DNA of 64,000 bases from positions 1-64,000 of the forward strand of contig LCLX01000002.1 in the NCBI GenBank assembly GCA_001002285.1, written 5' to 3'. Source of the DNA: Microgenomates group bacterium GW2011_GWC1_46_15 (GTDB lineage: Bacteria; Patescibacteria; Microgenomatia; UBA1400; UBA12028). The notes under the pieces were generated by a model, which saw nothing but the letters and a program-made list of their open reading frames with translations, was not told the DNA's origin and made no database searches. The translations under genes and the position numbers were made by a program. Positions 48,697 to 58,111 of this stretch are shown piece by piece. Numbering within the stretch: the first letter of the stretch is position 1; every line of letters begins with the position of its first letter.

Positions 48697-49743
48697 ATGG
48701 CAGGAACACTTGATCAACTCCAAGAAAAAATTGCATCAGCAAAAAACGCTCTTCAAAAAAGTGCCTCCAATGTTGCGGAACTTGAAAAACAGTTTTTAGC
48801 CAAACACGGCACTGTGAACACGCTTATGGCAGAGTTAAAAACGCTCGCTCCCGAACTGCGCAAAGAAGCGGGCCAACTTTTGAACGCATTCCGCCAGGAA
48901 GTCGAACACGTTGTTGCCGGAGCAAAAACGAGTCCTGCACGAGCTGGCTGGACCGACTTCACGATGCCGGGCATCAAGCCAAACACTGACCATGTGCATC
49001 CTGTTTCGCAGGCAATGGACGAAATTACCCGTATTTTTGAGCGCATCGGCTTTATCCGCGTGCGCTATCCCGAGGTTGACTGGGAGTGGTACCCGTTTGA
49101 CTCGCTCAACATGCCCAAAGACCACCCCGCCCGCGATGAGTGGGAAACATTCGTGATTGATGATCCATTTCGTCATTTCAAGCTTGGCAAAATGGTGCTG
49201 ACACCACATACATCTAATGGGCAGGTCCGCGAGATGGAGCGGCTTAAAAGTACGCCGCCAATCCGCATGATTAACATTGCGCGGTGCTACCGCCGGCAGG
49301 CCGATGTTACACACACCGAGATGTTCCACCAATTTGAGGGGCTTGTAGTAGATAAAGGGATCACGATTCAGCATTTGAAGGGCACAATTGACCACTTTGC
49401 CCGCGAGTTTTACGGTCCAAAAGCCAAGTCACGCATCCGCCCGTTTCACTTTATGTTTACTGAACCTTCGTTTGAAGTAGATTTTTCATGCACAATTTGC
49501 GACGGAACCGGTCGCGTAAATGGCGAAAAGTGCCGATTCTGCAAGTCCGGCTGGCACGAAGTAGGCGGAGCGGGCATGGTCCACCCCAATGTACTGAAAG
49601 CGGGCAATATTGACCCCGAGAAATACACGGGTTTTGCGTTTGGCTGGGGCATTGAGCGCACATACACCCTGCGCAAAGGATTGAAACTCGATGATATCCG
49701 ATTATTGTATAGCGGAGATATGCGGTTTTTGGAGCAGTTTTAG
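48697..49743 (+). CDS. pheS: phenylalanyl-tRNA synthetase alpha subunit
   Basis: A 348-aa class II catalytic subunit. An N-terminal coiled coil precedes motif 1 (HPVSQAMDEITRIFERIGF), motif 2 (MINIARCYRRQADVTHTEMFHQFEG) and motif 3 (GFAFGWGIERTYTLRKGL). Between 2 and 3 sits a CxxC pair twice (CTICDG and CRFCKSG), a zinc-ribbon insert as in several bacterial PheS. It forms the alpha2-beta2 enzyme with PheT downstream. Confidence 0.97.
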   Translation: MAGTLDQLQEKIASAKNALQKSASNVAELEKQFLAKHGTVNTLMAELKTLAPELRKEAGQLLNAFRQEVEHVVAGAKTSPARAGWTDFTMPGIKPNTDHVHPVSQAMDEITRIFERIGFIRVRYPEVDWEWYPFDSLNMPKDHPARDEWETFVIDDPFRHFKLGKMVLTPHTSNGQVREMERLKSTPPIRMINIARCYRRQADVTHTEMFHQFEGLVVDKGITIQHLKGTIDHFAREFYGPKAKSRIRPFHFMFTEPSFEVDFSCTICDGTGRVNGEKCRFCKSGWHEVGGAGMVHPNVLKAGNIDPEKYTGFAFGWGIERTYTLRKGLKLDDIRLLYSGDMRFLEQF

Positions 49744-49781
49744 AAAGCACGTTTTAGGAGGCGCGCTTCGCGCGCAATACT

Positions 49782-51749
49782 ATGAACATTAAAGTACCAT
49801 ACACTTGGCTGAAAAATCACCTGAGTACCGCTGTAAAAGCGGAGGAGTTCCAACGGCTTGTTTCGCTCTCCGGCCCTTCGGTGGAGCGGATTGAAACCGT
49901 CCGCAATGAACCCGTTTTGGATATTGAAGTAACAACCAACCGCATGGATACCGCATCGATCCGTGGAATTGCGCGCGAGGGAGCGGTGATTTTGAACCAC
50001 GCGGGCAAGCGTTCCAGGCTTGTTGACGTTCCAAAGTATGTGCCAAAAACAAATGAGATTGTGCGGAATGGCAAAGATTTTCCCATCCGCATCTCAGTTG
50101 ATCACAAATTGTGTCCGCGTGTAACGGCGGTCATCATGTCCGTGAAAACAAATCATTCTCCGTCATGGTTGAGTACAAAACTTGAACAAGTGGATATTCG
50201 GTCACTCAATAATCTCATTGATATCACAAACTATGTGATGATGGAAATCGGCCAGCCAACGCACGTGTTTGATGCCGACCGGCTTGGCTCGGTGCTCAAT
50301 ATCCGGGCTTCTAAAAAGGGCGAAAAGCTCACTACACTTGACGGAAAAACGCGCGTGTTGGCCGGCGGTGATATTGTCGCGGACAACGGCAAGGGAGAAC
50401 TTGTTGATCTCATCGCGATTATGGGCACCGCTAACAGCGTGGTAACAGAAAACACCAAGCGCATTTTGTTTTTCATTGAACACGCTGATCCCACCCGCAT
50501 CCGCAAGACCTCAATGGGGCTGGCAATCCGCACACAAGCAGCGCAGTTAAACGAAAAACAGCTCGATCCCAATCTTGTGATGGACGCGATGCTCCGCGGG
50601 ATTCACCTATTCCAAGAAATCGCGGATGGGGAACTGGAGTCGCCGATTCTTGACCTGTATCCGCATCCAGTGGAGAACACGACGATTACGCTCCCGCTTG
50701 CAAAAGTCCGCACATACCTTGGCATCGAGATTCCGGAAAAAACACAAGTTTCGATCTTGGAACAGCTTGGCTGCTCTGTCCGCGTAGAAGAAGGCATGCT
50801 CATCGTTACTATTCCAACGCTCCGGCCAGACTTAACAATCCCTGTTGATTTAATCGAGGAAATCGCGCGTATGTACGGCTACCACAACCTGCCAAGCGTG
50901 CTGATGGATACGCCAATTCCCACGCAGTATCCTGAGGAAACAAACTTTGCCAAAGAGCACGAGATGAAGTTGTTCTTAGCCGCACTTGGCTGGCAGGAGA
51001 TCTATACGTACTCTACCGTTAGCGCAGAACTTGCCGCACAGTCCGGATACGTCGTGAAAGACCATGTGAAAATTCAAAATCCGCTGAACGACGACCACGT
51101 ATACTTGCGCCGTTCGCTTATTCCGTCGCACGAAGAGATTATTCACCAAAACCGGCACCTCCCAAGCATGTCCGTGTTCGAACTTGCTAATACATACACT
51201 CCGCGGTGGCACAACATTCCGGAAGAAAAATTGCATCTTACACTTACGTCAACACAACCATTCCTTACAGTCAAAGGATATGCTGAGGCGGTGCTTGCAA
51301 AACTATATATTTTGCCCGAAAGCGTAACGTATGTCCGAACATCTGATGCCTCCGCAAAAATTTTAATTGACAGACACGACGCAGGAATGATAAGTTTGCT
51401 TCCATCTGGCCATACCGCAGTAGATTTTATTTGGCCAGTATTGCTTGCGGCCGCGCGACGCAATCCTCAGTACGCACCCATTTCACAGTTCACCCCAATC
51501 ATTGAGGATATGACACTTACATTACCAGAAAAAACAGAAGTTGCGCGTGTGCTTCAATCAATAAAAGTAGCTGAAAAGGCACTTTTATCAATTGAAGTGA
51601 AAGGTGTGTATAAACAGAATGTAACATTTACGTTAAAATACGGTTTTCCAGACAAACAAATCACTTCTGAAGACGTTGCGCCCATGCGGAAAAGAATCGC
51701 GGAAACTGTTCAAAAACATCATCACGCCCAGTTTGTTGGGGCAGTATAG
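49782..51749 (+). CDS. pheT: phenylalanyl-tRNA synthetase beta subunit, short form
   Basis: A 655-aa subunit. It starts MNIKVPYTWLKNHL and goes straight to the B1 core without the EMAP-like tRNA-binding insertion found after about residue 40 in longer forms. The B3/B4 editing domain (LNNLIDITNYVMMEIGQPTHVFD), B5 and the C-terminal FDX-ACB anticodon-binding domain (from about 565) are present. E. coli PheT has 795 residues. A GGAGGCGCGC stretch lies upstream of the ATG. Confidence 0.95.
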   Translation: MNIKVPYTWLKNHLSTAVKAEEFQRLVSLSGPSVERIETVRNEPVLDIEVTTNRMDTASIRGIAREGAVILNHAGKRSRLVDVPKYVPKTNEIVRNGKDFPIRISVDHKLCPRVTAVIMSVKTNHSPSWLSTKLEQVDIRSLNNLIDITNYVMMEIGQPTHVFDADRLGSVLNIRASKKGEKLTTLDGKTRVLAGGDIVADNGKGELVDLIAIMGTANSVVTENTKRILFFIEHADPTRIRKTSMGLAIRTQAAQLNEKQLDPNLVMDAMLRGIHLFQEIADGELESPILDLYPHPVENTTITLPLAKVRTYLGIEIPEKTQVSILEQLGCSVRVEEGMLIVTIPTLRPDLTIPVDLIEEIARMYGYHNLPSVLMDTPIPTQYPEETNFAKEHEMKLFLAALGWQEIYTYSTVSAELAAQSGYVVKDHVKIQNPLNDDHVYLRRSLIPSHEEIIHQNRHLPSMSVFELANTYTPRWHNIPEEKLHLTLTSTQPFLTVKGYAEAVLAKLYILPESVTYVRTSDASAKILIDRHDAGMISLLPSGHTAVDFIWPVLLAAARRNPQYAPISQFTPIIEDMTLTLPEKTEVARVLQSIKVAEKALLSIEVKGVYKQNVTFTLKYGFPDKQITSEDVAPMRKRIAETVQKHHHAQFVGAV

Positions 51750-51750
51750 T
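51745..51750 (+). promoter_or_regulatory. -10 element of ruvC inside the end of pheT (leaderless)
   Basis: TATAGT, which includes the pheT stop codon, seven bases before the ATG at 51758. Confidence 0.5.
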
Positions 51751-51757
51751 ATTCACT

Positions 51758-52246
51758 ATGCAGATCATACTTGGCATCGATCCCGGATACGACAGAATGG
51801 GATGGTGTGTGCTTCATAAAGACGGTAGCGTTCACCATATTTTGGCAAGTGGGTATGTGGAAACAAAAAAAACAGAGGATATGCACGTACGCTATGCCCA
51901 AATACAAGCTGGACTCGAAACAATTATTACTGAGTACCATCCAACCGTATGCGCACTTGAAAATCTTTTCTTTGCAAAAAATGTTAAAACCGCGATGCGG
52001 GTAAGTGAGGCGCGCGGCATCATCATGGGCGTGGTCATTCAACATACCATACCTGTAGTTGAGTACACGCCGAACCAAATCAAGTCGGCGCTCACTGGAA
52101 ACGGCCACGCAACAAAAGCCGATATTGCGCGTATGATGAAGCTGTTGACAAAACGCAAAGAACTCCCGAAACTAGATGATGAGGTGGACGCGATCGCGGT
52201 CGCGCTCTGCCACAGCTACTCGGGACGGATGAAAGGCATTGTATGA
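51758..52246 (+). CDS. ruvC: Holliday junction resolvase RuvC
   Basis: A 162-aa endonuclease. The four acidic residues are visible: Asp7 (LGIDPGYDRMG), Glu in ALENLFF (about 68), and Asp pair in DEVDAIAVALCH (about 140). It cuts crossed DNA strands with RuvAB. Its TGA overlaps the ATG of ruvA (ATGA). Confidence 0.96.
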   Translation: MQIILGIDPGYDRMGWCVLHKDGSVHHILASGYVETKKTEDMHVRYAQIQAGLETIITEYHPTVCALENLFFAKNVKTAMRVSEARGIIMGVVIQHTIPVVEYTPNQIKSALTGNGHATKADIARMMKLLTKRKELPKLDDEVDAIAVALCHSYSGRMKGIV

Positions 52247-52812
52247 TCGCGCTTCTCACAGGAAAACCGCTTTGCACCGGGCAGGAATGCATTATGATGT
52301 GCGGTGGGGTGGGGTATGGCGTTCACGTTGCGCCACATACGATTGACGCTCTTGTGGGCAAATCTGAGGCTACACTCCATATTCATACCCATGTACGCGA
52401 GGACGCGCTTCAGTTATTTGGCTTTCTCACCAGAGAAGAAAAGTACATGTTTGAGCTATTGTTGAGTGTTTCCGGGGTAGGACCAAAGACCGCTTTAGCC
52501 ATTACAAACGGCTCTTCTGCAGATATTGTTGATGCGATTCAAACAAATAACGTGTCATTTTTCACATCGTTTTCACGAGTGGGTAAGAAAGTTGCGCAAA
52601 AGATTATTATTGAACTCAAATCAAAACTCGGCGGCATTGAGGATCTTGCATTGGGCGACGAAACACCGCACGTTTCGGACATCCGCGCCGCGCTCGAATC
52701 ACTTGGATACTCAAAAATGGAAGTTTCGAAAGCACTACGGGCGATAAAACCAGAGGAAGTTTCTATTCAACAGGCTATTAAACAATCTGTACACATTTTG
52801 TCTGGTACATAA
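52243..52812 (+). CDS. ruvA: Holliday junction branch migration protein RuvA
   Basis: A 189-aa protein. The N-terminal OB domain has VGYGVHV and the acidic pin region, two helix-hairpin-helix motifs read LLSVSGVGPKTAL and FSRVGKKVAQKIIIELK, and the C-terminal UBA-like domain (DIRAALESLGYSKMEVSKAL) binds RuvB. Length is normal. Translationally coupled to ruvC. Confidence 0.96.
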   Translation: MIALLTGKPLCTGQECIMMCGGVGYGVHVAPHTIDALVGKSEATLHIHTHVREDALQLFGFLTREEKYMFELLLSVSGVGPKTALAITNGSSADIVDAIQTNNVSFFTSFSRVGKKVAQKIIIELKSKLGGIEDLALGDETPHVSDIRAALESLGYSKMEVSKALRAIKPEEVSIQQAIKQSVHILSGT

Positions 52813-52821
52813 AGTGTTCGC

Positions 52822-53856
52822 GTGAAAGCATCTATGAAAAGAAATATGAAAAAAATAATATCTGCAAAAGAAAACATCTCCGCTTCGACGCTTTCTTCCG
52901 CATCGCCAGAGGAAGAACTGCTGTTTACATCGCTGCGCGCCTCAAGATGGGAAGATTTTTACGGGCAGGACCATATTAAAGAATCACTCCGCATCGCAAT
53001 TGATGCCGCAAAAAAACGCAAAGAGGCAATGGATCACACGTTGTTGTACGGCCCGCCAGGCCTGGGGAAAACGACACTTTCGCACTTGATCGCCAAAGAA
53101 ATGGGAAGCAACATCCGCATGACTTCCGGCACCGCGCTCTCAAAAGTGGGGGATTTAGCAGCCATTTTAACCAACCTTGAACCATTCGATGTCTTATTTA
53201 TTGACGAAATTCACCGCCTGCCAAAGGCGATCGAAGAAACGCTCTACCCCGCGATGGAAGACTACGCGCTGGACATTGTGATCGGCAAAGGACCATCCGC
53301 ACACACCATCCGCCTCGATCTGCCAAAGTTCACGCTTGTGGGGGCGACAACACGCCTTGGACTGCTTACCGGCCCATTCCGCGACCGGTTTGGTGTGGTA
53401 CACCGCTTGGATTACTATCTTCCTCACCGCCTCGCGCAAATTATCACAAAAGCGGCAAAAAAACTTGGCGTTCCCATTGATACCGACAGCGCCGAGTCCA
53501 TTTCCAAACGCTCGCGCGGTACGCCGCGCATCGGATTGAAACTGCTCAAACGCATCCGCGACTACGCACAGGTCAAAGGCAACGGAAAAATCACCAAAGA
53601 AATGGTCGAGAAAGCGCTCGATTTATTGAAAGTTGACACCATGGGGCTTGATGATAACGACCGCCGTCTCCTTGTGATGATGATCGAGAAACATGGCGGA
53701 GGACCCGTTGGCATTTCCACACTCGCCACGTCGCTGAATGAAGACCCCGGAACGATTGAAGAAGTGATCGAGCCATACCTCATTCAAATTGGTTTTATGA
53801 AACGCACCCCGCAGGGGAGAGTTGTAACAGACGCGGCAAAGAAGCATTTGAAGTAA
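52822..53856 (+). CDS. ruvB: Holliday junction helicase RuvB
   Basis: A 344-aa AAA+ motor. Walker A GPPGLGKTT (about residues 77-85), Walker B LFIDEIHRL, sensor 1 GATTRLGLL, sensor 2 GTPRIGLKLLKRIRDYA and the C-terminal winged helix (GPVGISTLATSL, ending GFMKRTPQGR). Start at GTG 52822 or an ATG within eight codons. It follows ruvA by nine bases, so ruvCAB form one operon. Confidence 0.97.
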   Translation: MKASMKRNMKKIISAKENISASTLSSASPEEELLFTSLRASRWEDFYGQDHIKESLRIAIDAAKKRKEAMDHTLLYGPPGLGKTTLSHLIAKEMGSNIRMTSGTALSKVGDLAAILTNLEPFDVLFIDEIHRLPKAIEETLYPAMEDYALDIVIGKGPSAHTIRLDLPKFTLVGATTRLGLLTGPFRDRFGVVHRLDYYLPHRLAQIITKAAKKLGVPIDTDSAESISKRSRGTPRIGLKLLKRIRDYAQVKGNGKITKEMVEKALDLLKVDTMGLDDNDRRLLVMMIEKHGGGPVGISTLATSLNEDPGTIEEVIEPYLIQIGFMKRTPQGRVVTDAAKKHLK

Positions 53857-53905
53857 TTTGGCACAATGTTGCGAAATGTGGAAAAATATGGCAAGATGTG
53901 CGTAA

Positions 53906-54892
53906 ATGTTACGTTATCCACACACTCCTTCACCAAATCTTTATCAAGACATGCTCCAAACGATTCGTATACGCGCGGGAGTACTTCTTCAACTTCCTTC
54001 GCAAGAACATATCCGCACACATATCCTGAGTAGAAACATCATGAAAAGTTCCCTTTTTTCAGCAAGAATCGAGGGGAACACACTTACTTTGGAAACATTT
54101 AATCACTCTACTCCAACACTGTCACAAAAAAAACAAGAGGTTGTAAATATTTTAGATTGCCTCCAATCACTTTCCTTACTTCCATCCAAACTCACTCCCA
54201 AAGATATACTTACTCTTCATCGAAAAGTCATCCATAATCTCCCGGGGAAAACCGGATTTCGGACAGAAACAACAGCAGTCTTTGACCAATATGGCCAGGC
54301 GCGATACATTACTCCTCCACCCGCTGATATGCGTACGATGCTGCGTATCTTTCTTAAACAAATCAATGAAAAACGCGATCTTGAGTCTGCACTTATCCAT
54401 GCATTGTGCTCGCATTATTATTTCGAAAAAATTCACCCCTTTGTTGATGGAAACGGAAGAACAGGGCGCGTTCTTCTTCAATATCTCCTCTATAAACTTC
54501 ATCTTTTCGGCGACCACGTACTCCCCATCGAAGAATATCTTGAACATCATCGGCATACATATTATGCATTTCTTGAGAAAAATACTCGGGAAGTTTCAGA
54601 ATTTGTTCGATTTATGCTTGATGGTTTACTATGGGCAATCAACACGACAATTGATGAGCTTGCACAAAGTGTGAATGTTCCACAACTGCCCCCCACTTCT
54701 TTACTTTCTCCTAGAAGGCAAGAGGTGCTTGCGATCATTAAAGATCATTCATTTATCTCGTTTGATACAATCGCCAGAAGGTTTCCTTCCATTCCCAAAA
54801 GAACTCTTTTCCATGATGTTGTTTACCTCATACGCTGTGGAGTTGTGCAAAAATATGGTGTGACCCGGGGAGCGAGTTATTCTGCTGTATAA
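53906..54892 (+). CDS. Fic-family protein (AMPylator-type)
   Basis: A 328-aa Fic protein. The active-site motif HPFVDGNGRTGR (from residue 178) is complete. An N-terminal inhibitory helix is visible as SARIEGNTL (about residue 50), the class II pattern that keeps the enzyme self-inhibited. The C-terminal part is a winged helix (ISFDTIARRFPSIPKRTLFHDV). The family transfers AMP to protein hydroxyl groups; the target is unknown. It is read after ruvB with a gap of 49 bases. Confidence 0.92.
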   Translation: MLRYPHTPSPNLYQDMLQTIRIRAGVLLQLPSQEHIRTHILSRNIMKSSLFSARIEGNTLTLETFNHSTPTLSQKKQEVVNILDCLQSLSLLPSKLTPKDILTLHRKVIHNLPGKTGFRTETTAVFDQYGQARYITPPPADMRTMLRIFLKQINEKRDLESALIHALCSHYYFEKIHPFVDGNGRTGRVLLQYLLYKLHLFGDHVLPIEEYLEHHRHTYYAFLEKNTREVSEFVRFMLDGLLWAINTTIDELAQSVNVPQLPPTSLLSPRRQEVLAIIKDHSFISFDTIARRFPSIPKRTLFHDVVYLIRCGVVQKYGVTRGASYSAV

Positions 54893-54907
54893 AAAAGTGG
54901 AATTTCA

Positions 54908-54935
54908 TTGACATATTCGCTTTTCTTGATACAAT
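54908..54935 (+). promoter_or_regulatory. promoter of the 54959 gene
   Basis: TTGACA, a spacer of about 16 bases, then TACAAT. A leader with GGAGGA before the ATG follows, so this gene uses a normal ribosome site. Confidence 0.6.
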
Positions 54936-54958
54936 TCTCTTAAAATTATTGGAGGAAG

Positions 54959-55327
54959 ATGACAGTAGAAGACGCCGAAAGATTTGCGTTAGAACAAGCG
55001 GCAATTGAGAGTGAGGAGAAACGCAGAGATGCCGATCTTTTCCTTCTCTTGCTACGAGGAGCCGAGCGTGTAAAATCACTTTCTCTCACTCCCAGAGTAT
55101 TTGAACAATATCTTAAAAAACTTTTGCGTAATACTGATCCAAAAAAGGGTTCTCAATGGGGTATTACGTCATACGAAGAGCTGCCAATACCACATACTCA
55201 AGATCTTAAAAAAGAATATGCAATATTTTTCGAATTAAGTGATAGACCGTATATGGTGTGGGTTCAAAGAGATCTTTATAAACGCAACCGTAAAATTATC
55301 TACTATCCTGATATAAAACCTTCTTAA
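54959..55327 (+). CDS. hypothetical protein, 122 aa
   Basis: Not recognised. An acidic helical N-terminus (EDAERFALEQAAIESEEKRR) and a beta-rich C-terminus (YAIFFELSDRPYMVWVQRDLY). GGAGGA precedes the ATG. It ends 40 bases before the convergent PBP gene. Confidence 0.65.
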   Translation: MTVEDAERFALEQAAIESEEKRRDADLFLLLLRGAERVKSLSLTPRVFEQYLKKLLRNTDPKKGSQWGITSYEELPIPHTQDLKKEYAIFFELSDRPYMVWVQRDLYKRNRKIIYYPDIKPS

Positions 55328-55367
55328 ATAGCAAAGCCTTGCTTGACATTGCACAATGTCGTATTTC

Positions 55368-58067
55368 CTACGTTGGGTTTGGCGTGGGTGTTGGACTCGG
55401 CGTAGGAGTTGGACTGGGCGTCGGCGCTGGAGCTTCCCAGTGTGTTCCGCCGGTTCCAATGCGTACATCGCCGGTTTGGCCGGTTTTTCCATCTTTACGC
55501 ACGCTCTTGGCATACAGCGTGTACCGCCCCGCGGGCAATGATATTGTTGTGGTATATGGCTTGCCGGTCAGTGTTTCGCGCCTGTCTCCGTTCACCCAAA
55601 TTTCCACGTGATCAATGTCGCCGTCAGATACTGTTTCTACCTCAACCGAAACAGAAGTTCCTGGAATATCGGTGTGATCCTGCGGATTCTTCATATTGAT
55701 CCATACCTCATCTTTCGAGCTGCACAGCTGCGTTGGCGGACGGTACTTCCCCTGTTGATCGGCGGCGAGTGAGCCGATCCACGTATCAATACCATCCTGC
55801 CACCGGTTTTTGCCATCGCGGCTCACAGGATCGGTTTCTTTCAACACAACAAACTCTTTTTCATCATAGTTATTGCGTTGAATATCAACATCGGTTGCCA
55901 AGTTTCCTTCACCTTTGCACGTTTTGATTTTTGCGTGAATGGGATCGGGCAAAGAGGGAAGCGTTGCGGGCAGAACATAGTCCGCAACCTCCGGGTATCC
56001 ATCGTGCGCCGGATACCCAGAAATGGCATCAACCCGCACAGCTTCTACACCAGGAGGAACGGCCCAATCGTCCACTTTGCGCCCCTCCGCGATTGCTTCA
56101 TTCATGATTTTGCGCCAAATCGGCGAGGCGCCTGTTACACCCGAAGCGACGTTGGTCATTTCCGTGTTGTCGTTGTTGCCCACCCATACGCCAACCATCG
56201 TTGACCGGCTCCATCCAATCGTCCAGTTATCTTTTCTGTTGTTTGTGGTACCAGTTTTGACTGCAACCGCCCTCTCGCTAAAGTTCAAGAGCGAGTTGGG
56301 TCCGAACGTGAGTTGGCGCGCCGAGTTATCCGACAAAATATGGTTGATTAAAAACGCTTCTTCTGGTGTCATCACTTGTTTCCCCTTTACTGATTTTTGC
56401 TCGAACAGTTTTTTTCCGTTGCGGTCCTCAACTTTTAAAAGAGAAATGGGCTGGACGCGTGTGCCGCCATTGGCAAATGCGCTGTACGCGGTTACTGTAT
56501 CAATCAAATGAATCTCGCCGCCACCCAGCGTGACGGACAACCCAAATCGCCGCTGGTTTTCCACCGTTGGCGCGAGCGTTGCAAATCCCATGTCGTTGGC
56601 AGTCGTCAACATCGTGTTCACTCCAACCAATGCGAGCATCTTGACCGCGGGAAGGTTCAATGAGCTTGCCAGCGCCGTGCGCAAGGATACTGGCCCGTGA
56701 AACTTACCATCGTAGTTTTGCGGTTCGTAATCTTTTAGATTTTCACCGCCGGGGAATGTTGTTGGCGCGTCCATAATCATCGAGGCTGGCGTGTATCCTT
56801 TGCGCAAAGCGGTTAAGTAGGTAACCGGTTTAATCGAAGACCCGGGCTGGCGTAAACCATCCACCGCAACGTTGAACTGCCCATCATAGTCTTTCGCAAA
56901 AAAGTCTTTGCTCCCCACCATCGCTAAAATCTCACCCGTGTTTGGATCCATCACCACCGCCGAACCGTTCGTAATGTGAAACTTTTCAACCTTATCAATT
57001 TCATCCTTCACAATCTGCTGCGCTTTTTCCTGGAACGGCAGGTCCAGCGTTGTCGTCACCTTCAAACCGCCTTGATCAACAACATCCGGTCCATACATAT
57101 CTTCCAATAGCGACTTGACGTAAAACACAAAATGCGGCGCCTTAATCAACGAGGTTTGCTTTTGGAACTGGATGTACGGCAACTGCGCAACCGCCTCTTT
57201 TTCCAGGCCTGTGGTGATGTATCCATCTTCACGCATACGCCGTAATACACCTTTTGCGCGGACCCGCCAAAGCGGGGTGCCGTCGGTGTCATTTTTTCCG
57301 ATAAACGGAGAGTACGAACTTGGCCGTTGGGGCAATCCTGCTAAAATCGCGGACTCCACCAGCGTTAAATCTTTCACGGGTTTGCTGAAGTATACTTCGG
57401 ACGCCGCGCCGACTCCCGCCGCGGTACCGCCATACGGTGCTTCGTTCAAGTACATCAGCAAAATCTGGTCTTTGCTAAACCGCTTCTCAATCGCAAGCGA
57501 CAACACAAATTCTTTAAACTTTCGTGTAATCGTGCGCTCGGAACTCAATAATACGGTTTTGACTAACTGTTGCGTAAGCGTAGAGCCGCCGACAACGCGC
57601 TGCTTCACAATAATGTTCCAGACAATACGGAGTGGCGTGAGTGGATCAACGCCGGCGTGTTTGTAAAAATCCTTGTCTTCAATTGCCACGGTTGCTTCAC
57701 GCAAATATGGTGGAATCTGGTCAAATGTTACAGGAATGCGGCGTTCGTTGGAGTATAGGTCATACAACAGATTGCTATTGCGGTCATATATGCGGGTGCT
57801 AAAGCCTTTTTGCCGCACTACGCTATCTGGAGTGGGAAGCGTGCGCGCGTACCAGGCAAACGCAACGAAAAAAATAAGAATACCGCCTACGGTGAGGCCA
57901 AAGAGCGAAAGCGCAAGAATGCGGAAAAATTTTGCTTTGTTCCAGCCGCGTTTTCCCCACTTGCCAAAAATCCCAGCCCCACCAAAAGAACGGCTAAAAA
58001 GTGATGGACCACCAAAATGTAAACGGGAACTGCGGCGCCTTTGCCAAAGTGAGTGCCAGGGATTCAT
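55368..58067 (-). CDS. class A penicillin-binding protein (PBP1A type)
   Basis: An 899-aa bifunctional peptidoglycan synthase. It has a basic cytoplasmic start, one membrane helix (about 48-72), glycosyltransferase GT51 (catalytic Glu130 in VAIEDKDFYKH, GGSTLTQQLVK), then the transpeptidase with the active Ser in PGSSIKPVT (about 411), ASSLN and KTGTTNN (about 607). A beta-rich domain follows, then a Pro/Thr/Ser-repeat tail. It polymerises and crosslinks the wall. TATACT lies six bases before the ATG at 58067; the frame is open 12 codons further upstream, across the promoter. Confidence 0.95.
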   Translation of the reverse strand: MNPWHSLWQRRRSSRLHFGGPSLFSRSFGGAGIFGKWGKRGWNKAKFFRILALSLFGLTVGGILIFFVAFAWYARTLPTPDSVVRQKGFSTRIYDRNSNLLYDLYSNERRIPVTFDQIPPYLREATVAIEDKDFYKHAGVDPLTPLRIVWNIIVKQRVVGGSTLTQQLVKTVLLSSERTITRKFKEFVLSLAIEKRFSKDQILLMYLNEAPYGGTAAGVGAASEVYFSKPVKDLTLVESAILAGLPQRPSSYSPFIGKNDTDGTPLWRVRAKGVLRRMREDGYITTGLEKEAVAQLPYIQFQKQTSLIKAPHFVFYVKSLLEDMYGPDVVDQGGLKVTTTLDLPFQEKAQQIVKDEIDKVEKFHITNGSAVVMDPNTGEILAMVGSKDFFAKDYDGQFNVAVDGLRQPGSSIKPVTYLTALRKGYTPASMIMDAPTTFPGGENLKDYEPQNYDGKFHGPVSLRTALASSLNLPAVKMLALVGVNTMLTTANDMGFATLAPTVENQRRFGLSVTLGGGEIHLIDTVTAYSAFANGGTRVQPISLLKVEDRNGKKLFEQKSVKGKQVMTPEEAFLINHILSDNSARQLTFGPNSLLNFSERAVAVKTGTTNNRKDNWTIGWSRSTMVGVWVGNNDNTEMTNVASGVTGASPIWRKIMNEAIAEGRKVDDWAVPPGVEAVRVDAISGYPAHDGYPEVADYVLPATLPSLPDPIHAKIKTCKGEGNLATDVDIQRNNYDEKEFVVLKETDPVSRDGKNRWQDGIDTWIGSLAADQQGKYRPPTQLCSSKDEVWINMKNPQDHTDIPGTSVSVEVETVSDGDIDHVEIWVNGDRRETLTGKPYTTTISLPAGRYTLYAKSVRKDGKTGQTGDVRIGTGGTHWEAPAPTPSPTPTPSPTPTPNPT

Positions 58068-58073
58068 GGAAAT

Positions 58074-58079
58074 AGTATA
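58074..58079 (-). promoter_or_regulatory. -10 element of the PBP gene (leaderless)
   Basis: TATACT, six bases before the ATG at 58067. Confidence 0.5.
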
Positions 58080-58111
58080 TCCGTATAGTGTAGAATCAGA
58101 CAAGAGGAGCT

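Noticed and set aside
55368..55450. Short tandem repeats that could suggest a CRISPR or regulatory repeat
   Set aside because: They encode the Pro/Thr/Ser tail of the PBP and have no spacer structure. No CRISPR array or cas gene was seen anywhere.
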